A stretch of DNA of 64,000 nt from NCBI RefSeq assembly GCF_037977055.1, contig NZ_CP150274.1, forward strand, positions 62,001 to 126,000. The letters are read 5' to 3'. The translations under genes and the position numbers were made by a program. The notes beneath the pieces were generated by a model that worked only from the letters and a program-made list of their open reading frames with translations, ran no database searches and was not told where the DNA came from. How positions within the stretch are numbered: the first letter of the stretch is position 1; every line of letters begins with the position of its first letter. Positions 34,474 through 42,594 of the stretch are shown here, piece by piece. The DNA comes from Paenibacillus sp. FSL K6-1096 (GTDB lineage Bacteria > Bacillota > Bacilli > Paenibacillales > Paenibacillaceae).

Positions 34474-35753
34474 CGCGAGTGGTTGTCCCCTTTCTCAAGA
34501 ATGACAGCACTGTAGGCCCCGCCCGGTCCTGCACTGTTCACTATAGTCCGTCCAATCTCCATGGCCGCATTCTGCGGGCGAACCCATTCAACCCGGCTGT
34601 CAGAGGGCGCAGATTCGTGGTTCAGCGGCACAGCGGTTTGACTGGCCAGCGATTGCACCGCGAGGATCACATCCAAGAGACCGGATACAGGGCCGAGATA
34701 TCCCAAATATCCCTTCAATGCAGACGCCCTTACGCTGGAATGGTTCCACACGGAACAGATGCCCTCAAGCTCAGCTTCATCCCAGGCCGTAATAGACGGT
34801 GCATTGCACATGATCAGATCAATCTCATCCGGCGTAAGCCTTGTACGCTCTAGTGCCCGTTCAAGGGTCTTGGTGAAGCCTAGCCCCGGTAATGCGAAGT
34901 ATGTGTCGCCTGGAACGGTGAGGCTTGCTCCGCCCCGGATTCTGGCCAGAACAGGGTGGCCGTTGCTTAAGGCGACCTCTTCCCTTTCCAGGAAAATGGC
35001 ACCTGCGCCTTCGCTCAGCAGTGTACCTGAAGATTGTGGGCTGAAAGGGGTGACTAGCTCATCCGTGCCATCATCGGGGGATGCGCTTCGGATCAATCCT
35101 GTCTCCAGCCACCATCTGAATTCATGGGCGCTGAAGGGGCTGAAGGAGGCCGAGACGATGGCCTGGTCGATTTGTCCGGTCTCGATGGCCCTTGCCGCAG
35201 ACAGGAGGGCGGTTACGCCTCCGCAATCGCTGTTGCAGTACAAGTTGCCCGGACCGTGCGCTCCGGTGATTTTGGCAATGAAGTGGGAGGGAACCGTGGT
35301 TAATTGCTTCACGCCGCTAAGCGGCGGAATCCGGTGCAGCTGATCGCCCAGCCGTGAAAAATCCATTGCTTCGTCTCCGCTGCTGCAGATCGAGCGAATG
35401 ACCTGCAGCGTGTCCGGGTCCAGATTCACCGGATGATTGGCCACGTAGACCGCACAATTCATGGCGGTATTCTCCAGGCTTGGCATCAGCCCATAGTCAT
35501 TCAGCATCTGATAGGCTGCCTTCATCGACATCTTGTTGTATCTCAGCATCATGTTCGAGCCGGAGATGCCTAAATCTCTGATACTGAAATCCGGGATTTC
35601 TCCTGCGGTGGAGCATCTGCAGGCGGATGCATCGAATTGAGTAATGGTGCTGTAAGCGGTCCTGCCTTGAAGCATGGCTTCATGGACCTCCCCGGGCGTA
35701 TGGCCGAGCGGAGTGACACAGCCCATAGCGGATATGACAACGGATGGATTCAT
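34470..35753 (-). CDS. Degenerate KS partner (chain-length-factor-like)
   Basis: A 427-residue thiolase-fold protein related to the adjacent KS. A cysteine is retained at the active-site position (Cys177 in NSDCGG), but both catalytic histidines are gone: the HGTGT motif reads NAPSITA (Pro319 for the first His), and the second reads KGYLGYLG (Tyr352). It therefore cannot condense like a normal KS and is best viewed as a chain-length-factor-like subunit. Classical factors lose the cysteine instead, usually to Gln. I chose ATG 35753, 4 bp after the epimerase stop; the frame is open up to 35933. Confidence 0.82.
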   Translation of the reverse strand: MNPSVVISAMGCVTPLGHTPGEVHEAMLQGRTAYSTITQFDASACRCSTAGEIPDFSIRDLGISGSNMMLRYNKMSMKAAYQMLNDYGLMPSLENTAMNCAVYVANHPVNLDPDTLQVIRSICSSGDEAMDFSRLGDQLHRIPPLSGVKQLTTVPSHFIAKITGAHGPGNLYCNSDCGGVTALLSAARAIETGQIDQAIVSASFSPFSAHEFRWWLETGLIRSASPDDGTDELVTPFSPQSSGTLLSEGAGAIFLEREEVALSNGHPVLARIRGGASLTVPGDTYFALPGLGFTKTLERALERTRLTPDEIDLIMCNAPSITAWDEAELEGICSVWNHSSVRASALKGYLGYLGPVSGLLDVILAVQSLASQTAVPLNHESAPSDSRVEWVRPQNAAMEIGRTIVNSAGPGGAYSAVILEKGDNHSR

Positions 35754-35757
35754 GGGA

Positions 35758-36768
35758 TTATACAACTCCTGACGTTGCTTGATGGGATTCGGATAGCCAG
35801 TACCGGTCATACCAGTCGACGGTTTGCCGGATGCCTTCCTCCAGCGGAGTGTCTGCTGACCAATGAAGCACCGTCCTGGCCCGCTCAGGGGAGAGATGCT
35901 GGTGCAGAATTTCACTGCCGGTATGCACCTCATAATGCGGCTCGATATGCTCCAGATTCATCGTACGCTGAATAAGCGAGGTAACCTTCTGAATATCCCA
36001 CAGCTTGCCGGTCCCGAAGTTGAAGATATGCTCCACGCCATGATGCGCATCATAATGGTACATCGCCATATAAGCCTGGACCAAATCCTCGATGTAGAGG
36101 AAATCTCTCATGTAGATACCGTCTGAAGGGATGCGGATTACAGGCTGAAGCCTGCTGTAGAGCCGCTGGATGGTTCCGGGAATAAGCCTGCGGAAGTTGA
36201 GGTCGCCTCCTCCGTAAATATTGCCGAAGCGCCCGACCACAACAGGCAGGCTGAAGCTGTGCCTATAGCTCTGGGAGATCAGATCGGAACAGGATTTCGA
36301 CGCGTCATAAGGATTCCTGCCCTGAATGGGCATCGCTTCATCATAGGGGAGAATGGGGCTGTCACCGTATACCTTGTCACTGGAGGCAACGATGATCTTA
36401 GAGATCTGGTCCCGGTGAATCCGGCAGACCTCCAGCAGATTGTACGTGCCTTTCACATTCGTCTCGAAGGTCTGCCAGGGAATCTGGTAAGCGAGGTCCT
36501 GCATGGATACGGCGGCCAGATGAAAGACGGTGTTAATCCTTCCGTCCGTGATAGCGCGTTCAATCAGGTGGTAGTCGGCAATTGAACCGTAGTAGCAGCG
36601 GATATGCTTGTCCAGACCCATTCGGGCAAACGGGCTGCGCGGATTAAGCTCACTCAGAATAGAGGTTAGTTCAGCACCTTGTTCGAGCAAATGATGAGTG
36701 AGCCATGTCCCTACGAAACCGGATGCGCCTGTCACCAGCGCGCGGCAGTCTGATAAAGCGCTCTTCAT
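35758..36768 (-). CDS. NAD-dependent sugar-nucleotide epimerase/dehydratase
   Basis: A 336-residue extended short-chain dehydrogenase of the GDP-mannose/CDP-glucose 4,6-dehydratase-like group. It has the Rossmann motif GASGFVG near the start, a Ser in VASSDKVYG and the catalytic YDASK. It would make or modify the sugar nucleotide used by a glycosyltransferase of the cluster. The second ATG (36768) is chosen because GGGAGG lies 8 bases upstream of it and only 2 bases from the first ATG at 36774. It is the first gene of the minus-strand operon. Confidence 0.85.
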   Translation of the reverse strand: MKSALSDCRALVTGASGFVGTWLTHHLLEQGAELTSILSELNPRSPFARMGLDKHIRCYYGSIADYHLIERAITDGRINTVFHLAAVSMQDLAYQIPWQTFETNVKGTYNLLEVCRIHRDQISKIIVASSDKVYGDSPILPYDEAMPIQGRNPYDASKSCSDLISQSYRHSFSLPVVVGRFGNIYGGGDLNFRRLIPGTIQRLYSRLQPVIRIPSDGIYMRDFLYIEDLVQAYMAMYHYDAHHGVEHIFNFGTGKLWDIQKVTSLIQRTMNLEHIEPHYEVHTGSEILHQHLSPERARTVLHWSADTPLEEGIRQTVDWYDRYWLSESHQATSGVV

Positions 36769-36828
36769 TGACATAACCTCCCAAAAATCGATTGAAAGAT
36801 TGCTAGGTTATTCCATCCATTTTTGCCG

Positions 36829-36857
36829 ATAATAACTCACAATGAGAATAAATACAA
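36829..36857 (-). promoter_or_regulatory. Promoter of the minus-strand KS operon
   Basis: Read on the minus strand: TTGTAT (36857-36852), a 17-bp spacer and TATTAT (36834-36829). It lies 60 bp before the epimerase start. Confidence 0.6.
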
Positions 36858-36901
36858 TAGCAAATGACTCTATTTTATAGCTTTCACGGCGAAAAAAATC
36901 A

Positions 36902-36931
36902 TTGCTATTAATAGAAAAATATGTATACAAT
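36902..36931 (+). promoter_or_regulatory. Promoter of the ACP operon
   Basis: TTGCTA (36902-36907) with TATACA or TACAAT starting at 36924 or 36926, giving spacers of 16 or 18 bp. It is divergent from the KS-operon promoter within an AT-rich 197-bp region, so one regulator could control both. Confidence 0.55.
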
Positions 36932-36965
36932 AACAAAGAAATCTATTCTCTCGCGGAGGTGCGTT

Positions 36966-37361
36966 ATGGATCAAACCATTTACAGCAAAGTGAAAAAATT
37001 GTTGCAGGATGTACTTGATCTTCCGGAGGCTCGAATCTTGCCGAATACTTATCTGTACAAGGATTTACACCTGGAAAGCGCAGAGACTCTGGAATTAACG
37101 TTCATGCTTGAACAGGAATTTGGCATCAAGATTGACAGCCAGGAATTCTGGAATTTGCCCAATGTGATTGCCAACCGGGGAATGTTCGCCGGCGGCCGGC
37201 TGTCTTCCGAGGCCGTGTCGTCTGTGAAGCAATATTTCACCGTATCGGATGAGGACCTTACGGGCATTGCCAGTCCCTATGATCTGTTCAATTATTTGAC
37301 TGTAGAGAATATGGTTGATTTCGTATCCGCCAAGTTAGAGAAATCGGAGCATAGGGTGTGA
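36966..37361 (+). CDS. Acyl carrier protein with a large insertion
   Basis: A 131-residue carrier protein, about 50 residues longer than a usual ACP. Helix I is normal (YSKVKKLLQDVLDL). The attachment site is HLESAETLEL with Ser38, in place of the usual DSL. Helix II (FMLEQEFGIKI) is followed by a block of about 45 residues (roughly 59-105) absent from ordinary ACPs, and then a helix IV-like end (TVENMVDFVSAKL). The ATG at 36966 follows CGGAGGT; the frame is open from 36921. It is the only carrier protein in the cluster, so it should hold the growing chain. Confidence 0.8.
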   Translation: MDQTIYSKVKKLLQDVLDLPEARILPNTYLYKDLHLESAETLELTFMLEQEFGIKIDSQEFWNLPNVIANRGMFAGGRLSSEAVSSVKQYFTVSDEDLTGIASPYDLFNYLTVENMVDFVSAKLEKSEHRV

Positions 37362-37367
37362 CCGGGC

Positions 37368-38123
37368 GTGAACATTGATTTCTCAGGCAAAGTGGTCGTT
37401 ATTACCGGCGGGAGCAGAGGCATCGGGCGGGGGCTGGTGAAGCATTTCGCACGGGCCAATGCTACCGTATATTTCACCTATCTATCGAGTGAGGACCTGG
37501 CGGCAGCTGTTGTTCAAGAGTGCAGGGAGCAATACGCGGCGGATGTCACCGGGCTTAGAGTAGACGGCAGATCCAAGTCAGATGTGGAGAGCTTCCTGGA
37601 TACGGTCTGGAAGAATCACAAGCGGATCGATGTTGTGGTGAACAACGCTGCCTGGATTCCAAGAGGCTTATTTCTCCAGATGAGCGGGCAGGATTGGAGC
37701 GAGGGGATCAACGCCAACCTGAATTCTGTCATTGCCTTCTGCTCCTCGGCGATCAAATATATGATTCTGAACAAATCGGGATCAATCATCAATATTTCCT
37801 CCCGTTCAGCTCTGCAGCCCGGACGGGGACAAGCCGTGTACTCGGCGACCAAAGGCGCCATTGAATCGTTAACGAAGGTTCTGGCGCTGGAATACGGCGC
37901 TTATAACATCCGTGTGAACACCATTGCGCCCGGGTTAATCGAAACCGATGTCGCCGGTACGATGCAGACAGAGCTGAAGAAGAAGATTATGGAGCGCACG
38001 CCGCTGGGAAGAATCGGAACAGCAGACGACATCGGCAGCGCAGCGCTTTTCCTGGCCAGTGATTATGCCTCATACATTACAGGCACCCAATTGCTGGTGA
38101 CCGGAGGAAGACACTTGGATTAA
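37368..38123 (+). CDS. Short-chain dehydrogenase, FabG-like ketoreductase 1
   Basis: A 251-residue classical SDR, probably reducing beta-ketoacyl-ACP. It has the cofactor motif GGSRGIG, NNAA, a catalytic Ser in NISSRSA and the Tyr-Lys pair in YSATKGA. The start is GTG at 37368, 6 bp after the ACP stop. A paralogue lies at 40723-41457 on the minus strand; both end in LLVTGG followed by a short H-L tail. Confidence 0.88.
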   Translation: MNIDFSGKVVVITGGSRGIGRGLVKHFARANATVYFTYLSSEDLAAAVVQECREQYAADVTGLRVDGRSKSDVESFLDTVWKNHKRIDVVVNNAAWIPRGLFLQMSGQDWSEGINANLNSVIAFCSSAIKYMILNKSGSIINISSRSALQPGRGQAVYSATKGAIESLTKVLALEYGAYNIRVNTIAPGLIETDVAGTMQTELKKKIMERTPLGRIGTADDIGSAALFLASDYASYITGTQLLVTGGRHLD

Positions 38124-38151
38124 CTTTGGCGGGTAAGGGATGTGAAGCTGC

Positions 38152-38643
38152 TTGCGGTATATGCAATTGGTATCTTTTACAAGAGTAAGCACCAGCGAAG
38201 CGGAGGCCTGCCAGGTTCTTCAGCCCCGTGAGGATGTGTTTGAAGCTGAATTGGATACAGGGCTGACCGTGCCATTCTATGTTCTGCTTGAATCTGTATT
38301 CCAGACCGCAGGCAGGCTTGCCCGCGAAGTGACGCATAACCGGTACGGCGCCGGAATTGTGAGCTTTAGTAATTTTGTGTTTGCCAGACCTGTATTTCAG
38401 GATGAGCAGGTGACCTATTATGCCCGGCTGCTGTCAGTAAACGAAGAGATCCGCAGCTTCTTCTTCCGGGTTACCATTTCTGCCGGGGGAGAGATCATCG
38501 TTCCTGACGGCAGATTAATTACGAAGCAGGAGAACGTAATCTCTACACATAGCTTGAACAACAACACGAGGCTGTCAGCTGAAGACGGAATGAATCTGCT
38601 GAACGTTGAGGGGGCGAGCGGACGTGTGGATATGGATTTTTAA
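38152..38643 (+). CDS. Hotdog-fold dehydratase-like protein
   Basis: A 163-residue protein of the hotdog superfamily. The central helix reads VPFYVLLESVFQTAGRL, similar to the FabA/FabZ helix that carries the acidic catalytic residue. The HFPG block of FabZ is not visible in it, so it may be a partner subunit for the FabZ-like protein at 40259. Start uncertain: TTG at 38152 or ATG at 38161, neither with a clear ribosome-binding site. The 3' end overlaps the glycosyltransferase gene by about 20 bp. Confidence 0.7.
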   Translation: MRYMQLVSFTRVSTSEAEACQVLQPREDVFEAELDTGLTVPFYVLLESVFQTAGRLAREVTHNRYGAGIVSFSNFVFARPVFQDEQVTYYARLLSVNEEIRSFFFRVTISAGGEIIVPDGRLITKQENVISTHSLNNNTRLSAEDGMNLLNVEGASGRVDMDF

Positions 38644-39853
38644 TATTACAGTGATGTCATTATTTCTGGTGCCGGGAATTCTCGCTGTTTATTTTATACT
38701 GGAGAGACAGCGGTCCCGCAAGGCATTGGCTGCTCTTGCACCTTATTATCCTAATGTTACCGTGCTGCTTCCCTTTCGGGGTCTGGACTATAACTTTGAA
38801 TCCACCCTGCAGAGTCTTGCGGATCAGAAGTACGCCGGGAATTACGAGGTGCTCGCGGTGACCTCCGAGGAGAATGGAAGGGGGGAAGCGCTGGTACACC
38901 AATATGCGGCACGCTCCCCGCTGATTCAGCTGGTGAAAGCCTCTCATTCCGAGGTATCCCAATACCGGAGTGATAAAGTGAATAATCTGTTAACCGGCAT
39001 CGCACACGCATCCAAGGAGACCGAAATCTATCTGTTTATTGATTCGGATATCGTGCCCCAGGCGACCTGGATTGAGCAAATGGTGCAGCCCTTGCAGTCA
39101 GACCATGTCGGGCTGACCAGCGGGAGCGCGTGGATTGTATCCAAGAGCAGAAGTGTCATGGCGCTGGCGGCAAGATACTGGGATTTCCTGGCGACCACGA
39201 TGATTACGTTTCCGGTGACCCGCTTTGCACGGGGGTTCTCGTTTGGGATACGGGCCAAGGTGTTTGAGCAGATTGGAATGAAGTCCATCTGGTCGGAAGC
39301 CTTCCATGACAATTTCACGATATCGGATGTCGTAAGGAGAGCAGGATACAGCATTCAATACGTTCCTGACTGCTTAGTGCCGGAGCATTTCGATATCCAC
39401 GGCTTCGCCTGGGTGAAGTGGGTGAAGCGTCAGGCTCTGAATACCAAGGTGAATTACAAGCGGCTCTGGGCGTTTGGCTTCTTTCTGGTGACGATGCCGC
39501 GGTTACTGGGAGCGGTCCTGTTCCTGGTTGCCCTCGGATTCGCTTTAACCGGCAGCATTCCTTCCTTGCTGGAAATATTTCTGTATTGGCCGTTATTGCA
39601 TATTGCCGGAGCGACCATCGTAGTGGCTGCCGTATCCCGGGACGCTTCTCAGATTCAGGATTACCGCCCGTCTGTTATCCGTACAGCGGGGCTTGTCCTG
39701 TCTTCCTTCGTGTCTGTGCTGTATTGCATAAGCTCGCTGTGGGCCGTAATTTCCAACAAAATGGAATGGAGAAACCTCGTATATCATCAGAAGACTCCAT
39801 TCACTACGGTGGTCACCGGAGAAAGGGGGAGCAAGCATGACCCTGGACAATGA
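38624..39853 (+). CDS. Membrane glycosyltransferase, ceramide glucosyltransferase-like (GT2/GT21)
   Basis: About 409 residues. An N-terminal membrane helix is followed by a GT-A domain with the metal motif FIDSDIV (near residue 140) and an acceptor-side acidic block (FHDNFTISD). A WVKRQ element stands in the place of QxxRW, and three or so C-terminal membrane helices follow. Family members glycosylate lipids at the membrane, so the product chain is a plausible acceptor. GTG 38624 lies 9 bases after GAGGGGG; the frame also opens at TTG 38606 and ATG 38654, so the start is uncertain. The stop overlaps the thioesterase gene by 17 bp. Confidence 0.8.
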   Translation: MWIWIFNITVMSLFLVPGILAVYFILERQRSRKALAALAPYYPNVTVLLPFRGLDYNFESTLQSLADQKYAGNYEVLAVTSEENGRGEALVHQYAARSPLIQLVKASHSEVSQYRSDKVNNLLTGIAHASKETEIYLFIDSDIVPQATWIEQMVQPLQSDHVGLTSGSAWIVSKSRSVMALAARYWDFLATTMITFPVTRFARGFSFGIRAKVFEQIGMKSIWSEAFHDNFTISDVVRRAGYSIQYVPDCLVPEHFDIHGFAWVKWVKRQALNTKVNYKRLWAFGFFLVTMPRLLGAVLFLVALGFALTGSIPSLLEIFLYWPLLHIAGATIVVAAVSRDASQIQDYRPSVIRTAGLVLSSFVSVLYCISSLWAVISNKMEWRNLVYHQKTPFTTVVTGERGSKHDPGQ

Positions 39854-40262
39854 GGCTTATTCGGTCATCCATAAACGGATCTATTTCAAGAACACCGACG
39901 CCGGCGGAGTGGTCTACTTCGGCAATGTATGTGAGTTTATCGAAGCCGGCTGTACCGAGTGGCTGCGGATGCACGCGCTTTCGCTGAAGGAGATGCTTGA
40001 TCAGCATCACATTTTTTTTGTAATGAAAAAAGTTGAAATTGACTTTCTGCACCCTGTCTACTATGACGAGAGCATTGAGATCAGGACCTCTGTGAAGAGG
40101 ATTATGCACTATTGGATTGATTTCCACACCGAGATCCGGGTGAATGGAGATACGCGGTATGTTGCCGGGAACCGGATGGTTCCCGTCGATCTGTTGACCA
40201 AGAAGCCTGCCGCCATTCCTGAGGAAGTATACGCCGCCGTCAAAGGAGTCTGCAGAGTATGA
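39837..40262 (+). CDS. Hotdog thioesterase, YbgC/4HBT-like
   Basis: A 141-residue acyl thioesterase of the 4-hydroxybenzoyl-CoA thioesterase type. The catalytic Asp lies in KNTDAGGVVYFGN near residue 18, followed by the usual helix with FIEAGCTEWL. It could release the chain from the ACP or hydrolyse stalled intermediates. The ATG lies inside the end of the glycosyltransferase gene and follows AAAGGGGGAGC. It overlaps the next gene by 4 bp. Aryl-polyene clusters of Gram-negative bacteria carry a similar thioesterase. Confidence 0.85.
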   Translation: MTLDNEAYSVIHKRIYFKNTDAGGVVYFGNVCEFIEAGCTEWLRMHALSLKEMLDQHHIFFVMKKVEIDFLHPVYYDESIEIRTSVKRIMHYWIDFHTEIRVNGDTRYVAGNRMVPVDLLTKKPAAIPEEVYAAVKGVCRV

Positions 40263-40705
40263 GATATATCTTCGTTGATGAAATCACCGGCATGACGGGA
40301 GACTCTATCTCCGGCAAGAAATATATTTCCTTGAATGAAGATATCTTCAGGGACCACTTTCCCGGACAGCCTGTGCTGCCGGCAGCGCTGATTACAGAGT
40401 CGGTCATCCAGTTATCCCGAATCTTCACATGGATCAGCAGCGGATACACCCGCTCGCTCATCCCCGTGACCTTTGAACGGCTGAAATTTCTGCGGATGGT
40501 GGCGCCCCCAAGCATTATGGGGATCGGGCTTACCTTCGAGGATACCGGCGGCGGGGAGAACCTGAAGGGAAGAGCCAGAATTCTGTGCGGGGATGGAGAG
40601 CTTGTCTGTGAAGGCTCTATTCTCTTCAAGCAGGTCAGCTTCGAGGCGCTTCACCGGGAAGAATCTTGTAAATCGCTGGTGGGGATTCTAACCCGTAATC
40701 TATGA
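40259..40705 (+). CDS. FabZ-like 3-hydroxyacyl-ACP dehydratase
   Basis: A 148-residue hotdog protein. It retains the FabZ active-site block: His in RDHFPGQPVLP (near residue 33) and a Glu in LITESVIQL (near residue 46). It would remove water from 3-hydroxyacyl-ACP to make the double bond. It overlaps the thioesterase gene by 4 bp (ATGA) and is the last gene of the ACP operon. With the other hotdog protein (38152) it may form a two-part dehydratase. Confidence 0.85.
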   Translation: MRYIFVDEITGMTGDSISGKKYISLNEDIFRDHFPGQPVLPAALITESVIQLSRIFTWISSGYTRSLIPVTFERLKFLRMVAPPSIMGIGLTFEDTGGGENLKGRARILCGDGELVCEGSILFKQVSFEALHREESCKSLVGILTRNL

Positions 40706-40722
40706 TTCTCAGATTTGAAAAT

Positions 40723-41457
40723 TCAGTTCAGGTGCGAACCGCCTGTGACCAGCAGATCCGCTCCGGTAATGAAGCTTGCCGCTTCGCTCCCCAGAAAAGC
40801 CGCAGCATGACACACATCCAGGGCATTGCCTGCCCGCTGTAACGGTATCTTGCGTATATCCTCCTCGCTGACTACCTTAGGCTTCTCGGTGACAATCAGG
40901 CCGGGGGAGATGGTATTGGCGCGGATGCCAAAGGCTCCATATTCAATGCTGAGTGATTGGGTCAGGGAATCAACGGCTTTTTTGGTGGAAGCATAAGCGG
41001 CTTGTCCGCGGACAGGATGGTCGGAGCAGACCGTGGAGATATTGATGATATTGCCTGATTTCTGCCGGATCATATAAGGAAGGGCGGCGGTGCAGTGATG
41101 GACAACACCCATCAGATTGGTCTGAAGGGACCTGTCCCACAGCTCTGTGGTGGTGTTACCGAAATCAGCCCTCCATATGAATGCGGCATTGTTAATCAGG
41201 ACATCGATCGCATGATTCTGCCGCCAGACTTCTAAAGTAAAGGCTTCGACATCCGTACCAGAGCCTGCATCGACCTGAATCCCAACCGGTTGCGGTCCAT
41301 GGCCGGAGTCTGCTGTTACAGGCTGAAACCGTTCGGCAGATAAATAGGTATAGTACACCTTGGCATTCATAGTACTAAAAGCTTGCACAAGCTGGCGGCC
41401 GATTCCCCGTGAACCGCCTGTGATCAGAGTAACCTTACCGGTATAATCGAATTCCAT
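40723..41457 (-). CDS. Short-chain dehydrogenase, FabG-like ketoreductase 2
   Basis: A 244-residue classical SDR with GGSRGIG, NNAA, INISTVCS and the catalytic YASTK. It parallels the protein at 37368-38123 over its whole length, so one is probably a duplicate with a different chain-length or stereochemical role. On the minus strand GGAGGAATTC precedes its ATG. It stands alone and converges on the FabZ-like gene with only 17 bp between the stops. The 99-bp region to 41557 has several TATA-type boxes for divergent transcription. Confidence 0.85.
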   Translation of the reverse strand: MEFDYTGKVTLITGGSRGIGRQLVQAFSTMNAKVYYTYLSAERFQPVTADSGHGPQPVGIQVDAGSGTDVEAFTLEVWRQNHAIDVLINNAAFIWRADFGNTTTELWDRSLQTNLMGVVHHCTAALPYMIRQKSGNIINISTVCSDHPVRGQAAYASTKKAVDSLTQSLSIEYGAFGIRANTISPGLIVTEKPKVVSEEDIRKIPLQRAGNALDVCHAAAFLGSEAASFITGADLLVTGGSHLN

Positions 41458-41556
41458 CGTGAATTCCTCCCTTTCTGGTCTGTTATCATCATATGTAATT
41501 AGTAGATTAATTGCAATTATATCCTATAATATATATTAAAAGGGATTGATGGTTTC

Positions 41557-42567
41557 ATGCCCACTCTCAAAAATACTAGAATTGTAATGTGCCAGCGGCC
41601 TCAGGGTATTCCACAGCATGAGCATTTTCGGATGGAGAAGGTGGAGGTCCCAGCCCTGTCAGACGGGGAGGTGCTAGTGAAGAGCACCTATCTGTCGGTG
41701 GACCCTTATATGCGCAACCTGATGCGCCGCAGCAAGTCCTATATGGATTCCTATCAGATCGGGGAGATTTTTGGCGGGGCGGGGATTGGCAAGGTAGTGG
41801 AGAGCCGTTCCTCCGGCTATCAGACAGGGGAGATGGTATGGGGCATCCTGGGCTGGCAGGAATATAGCATACACAGGACCGGACAATTGTTGAAAATAGA
41901 CCCGGATATTCAGCCAGCTACAGCATATCTTGGACTCCTGGGCACTCCTGGACTCATCGCCTATTTCGGTCTGGCTGATGTATGCAAGCCCCGTGAAGGC
42001 AAGACGCTTGTGGTATCCAGCGGGGCAGGAGCTGTCGGGTCAGCCGTTGGCCAGATCGCCAAGCATATCTATGGCTGCCATGTCGTCGGCATCACCGGCT
42101 CGGATGAGAAGGCTCATTATTTGACAGCGGAATTGGGCTTTGATGCAGCGATCAATTATCGCCTGGATCAGAATCTGCGTATCGAATTGATGAAGACATG
42201 TCCTAACGGAATCGATATGTACTTCGATAATGCCGGGGGAGATATCTCCGATGCCGTGTTCGGTCACATCAACGATCATGCCCGGGTTGCGGTTTGCGGG
42301 CAGATTGCCCTGTATAATCTCGCCAGACCCGAAGCCGGCTCACGGATTCTTCCATCCATTCTGCTTCACCGGGCGATGGTCAAGGGGATTCTGATTGCCG
42401 ATTATGAAGATCAGCTTGCGGAAGCCCGGCAGGTACTGGGGCAATGGCTTAAGGAAGGACAACTGAAATGTACAGAGACCATTACGGATGGCCTTGAGAA
42501 TATTACCGGTGCGTTCATCAATCTGTTCAGCGGAACGAATCTGGGCAAACAACTAGTGCGGATCTAA
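41557..42567 (+). CDS. NADP-dependent MDR oxidoreductase (enoyl/alkenal reductase-like)
   Basis: A 336-residue zinc-independent medium-chain reductase of the leukotriene-B4 12-dehydrogenase/prostaglandin reductase group. It has the cofactor motif SGAGAVGSAVGQIA (near residue 150) and FDNAGGD further on, and lacks the zinc-binding residues of alcohol dehydrogenases. Such enzymes reduce alpha,beta-unsaturated carbonyls. In this cluster it could act as a selective enoyl reductase or tailor the released product. It heads the fourth plus-strand block. Confidence 0.82.
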   Translation: MPTLKNTRIVMCQRPQGIPQHEHFRMEKVEVPALSDGEVLVKSTYLSVDPYMRNLMRRSKSYMDSYQIGEIFGGAGIGKVVESRSSGYQTGEMVWGILGWQEYSIHRTGQLLKIDPDIQPATAYLGLLGTPGLIAYFGLADVCKPREGKTLVVSSGAGAVGSAVGQIAKHIYGCHVVGITGSDEKAHYLTAELGFDAAINYRLDQNLRIELMKTCPNGIDMYFDNAGGDISDAVFGHINDHARVAVCGQIALYNLARPEAGSRILPSILLHRAMVKGILIADYEDQLAEARQVLGQWLKEGQLKCTETITDGLENITGAFINLFSGTNLGKQLVRI

Positions 42568-42594
42568 TCTCATGTAAAAAGGAAAATAATACCT

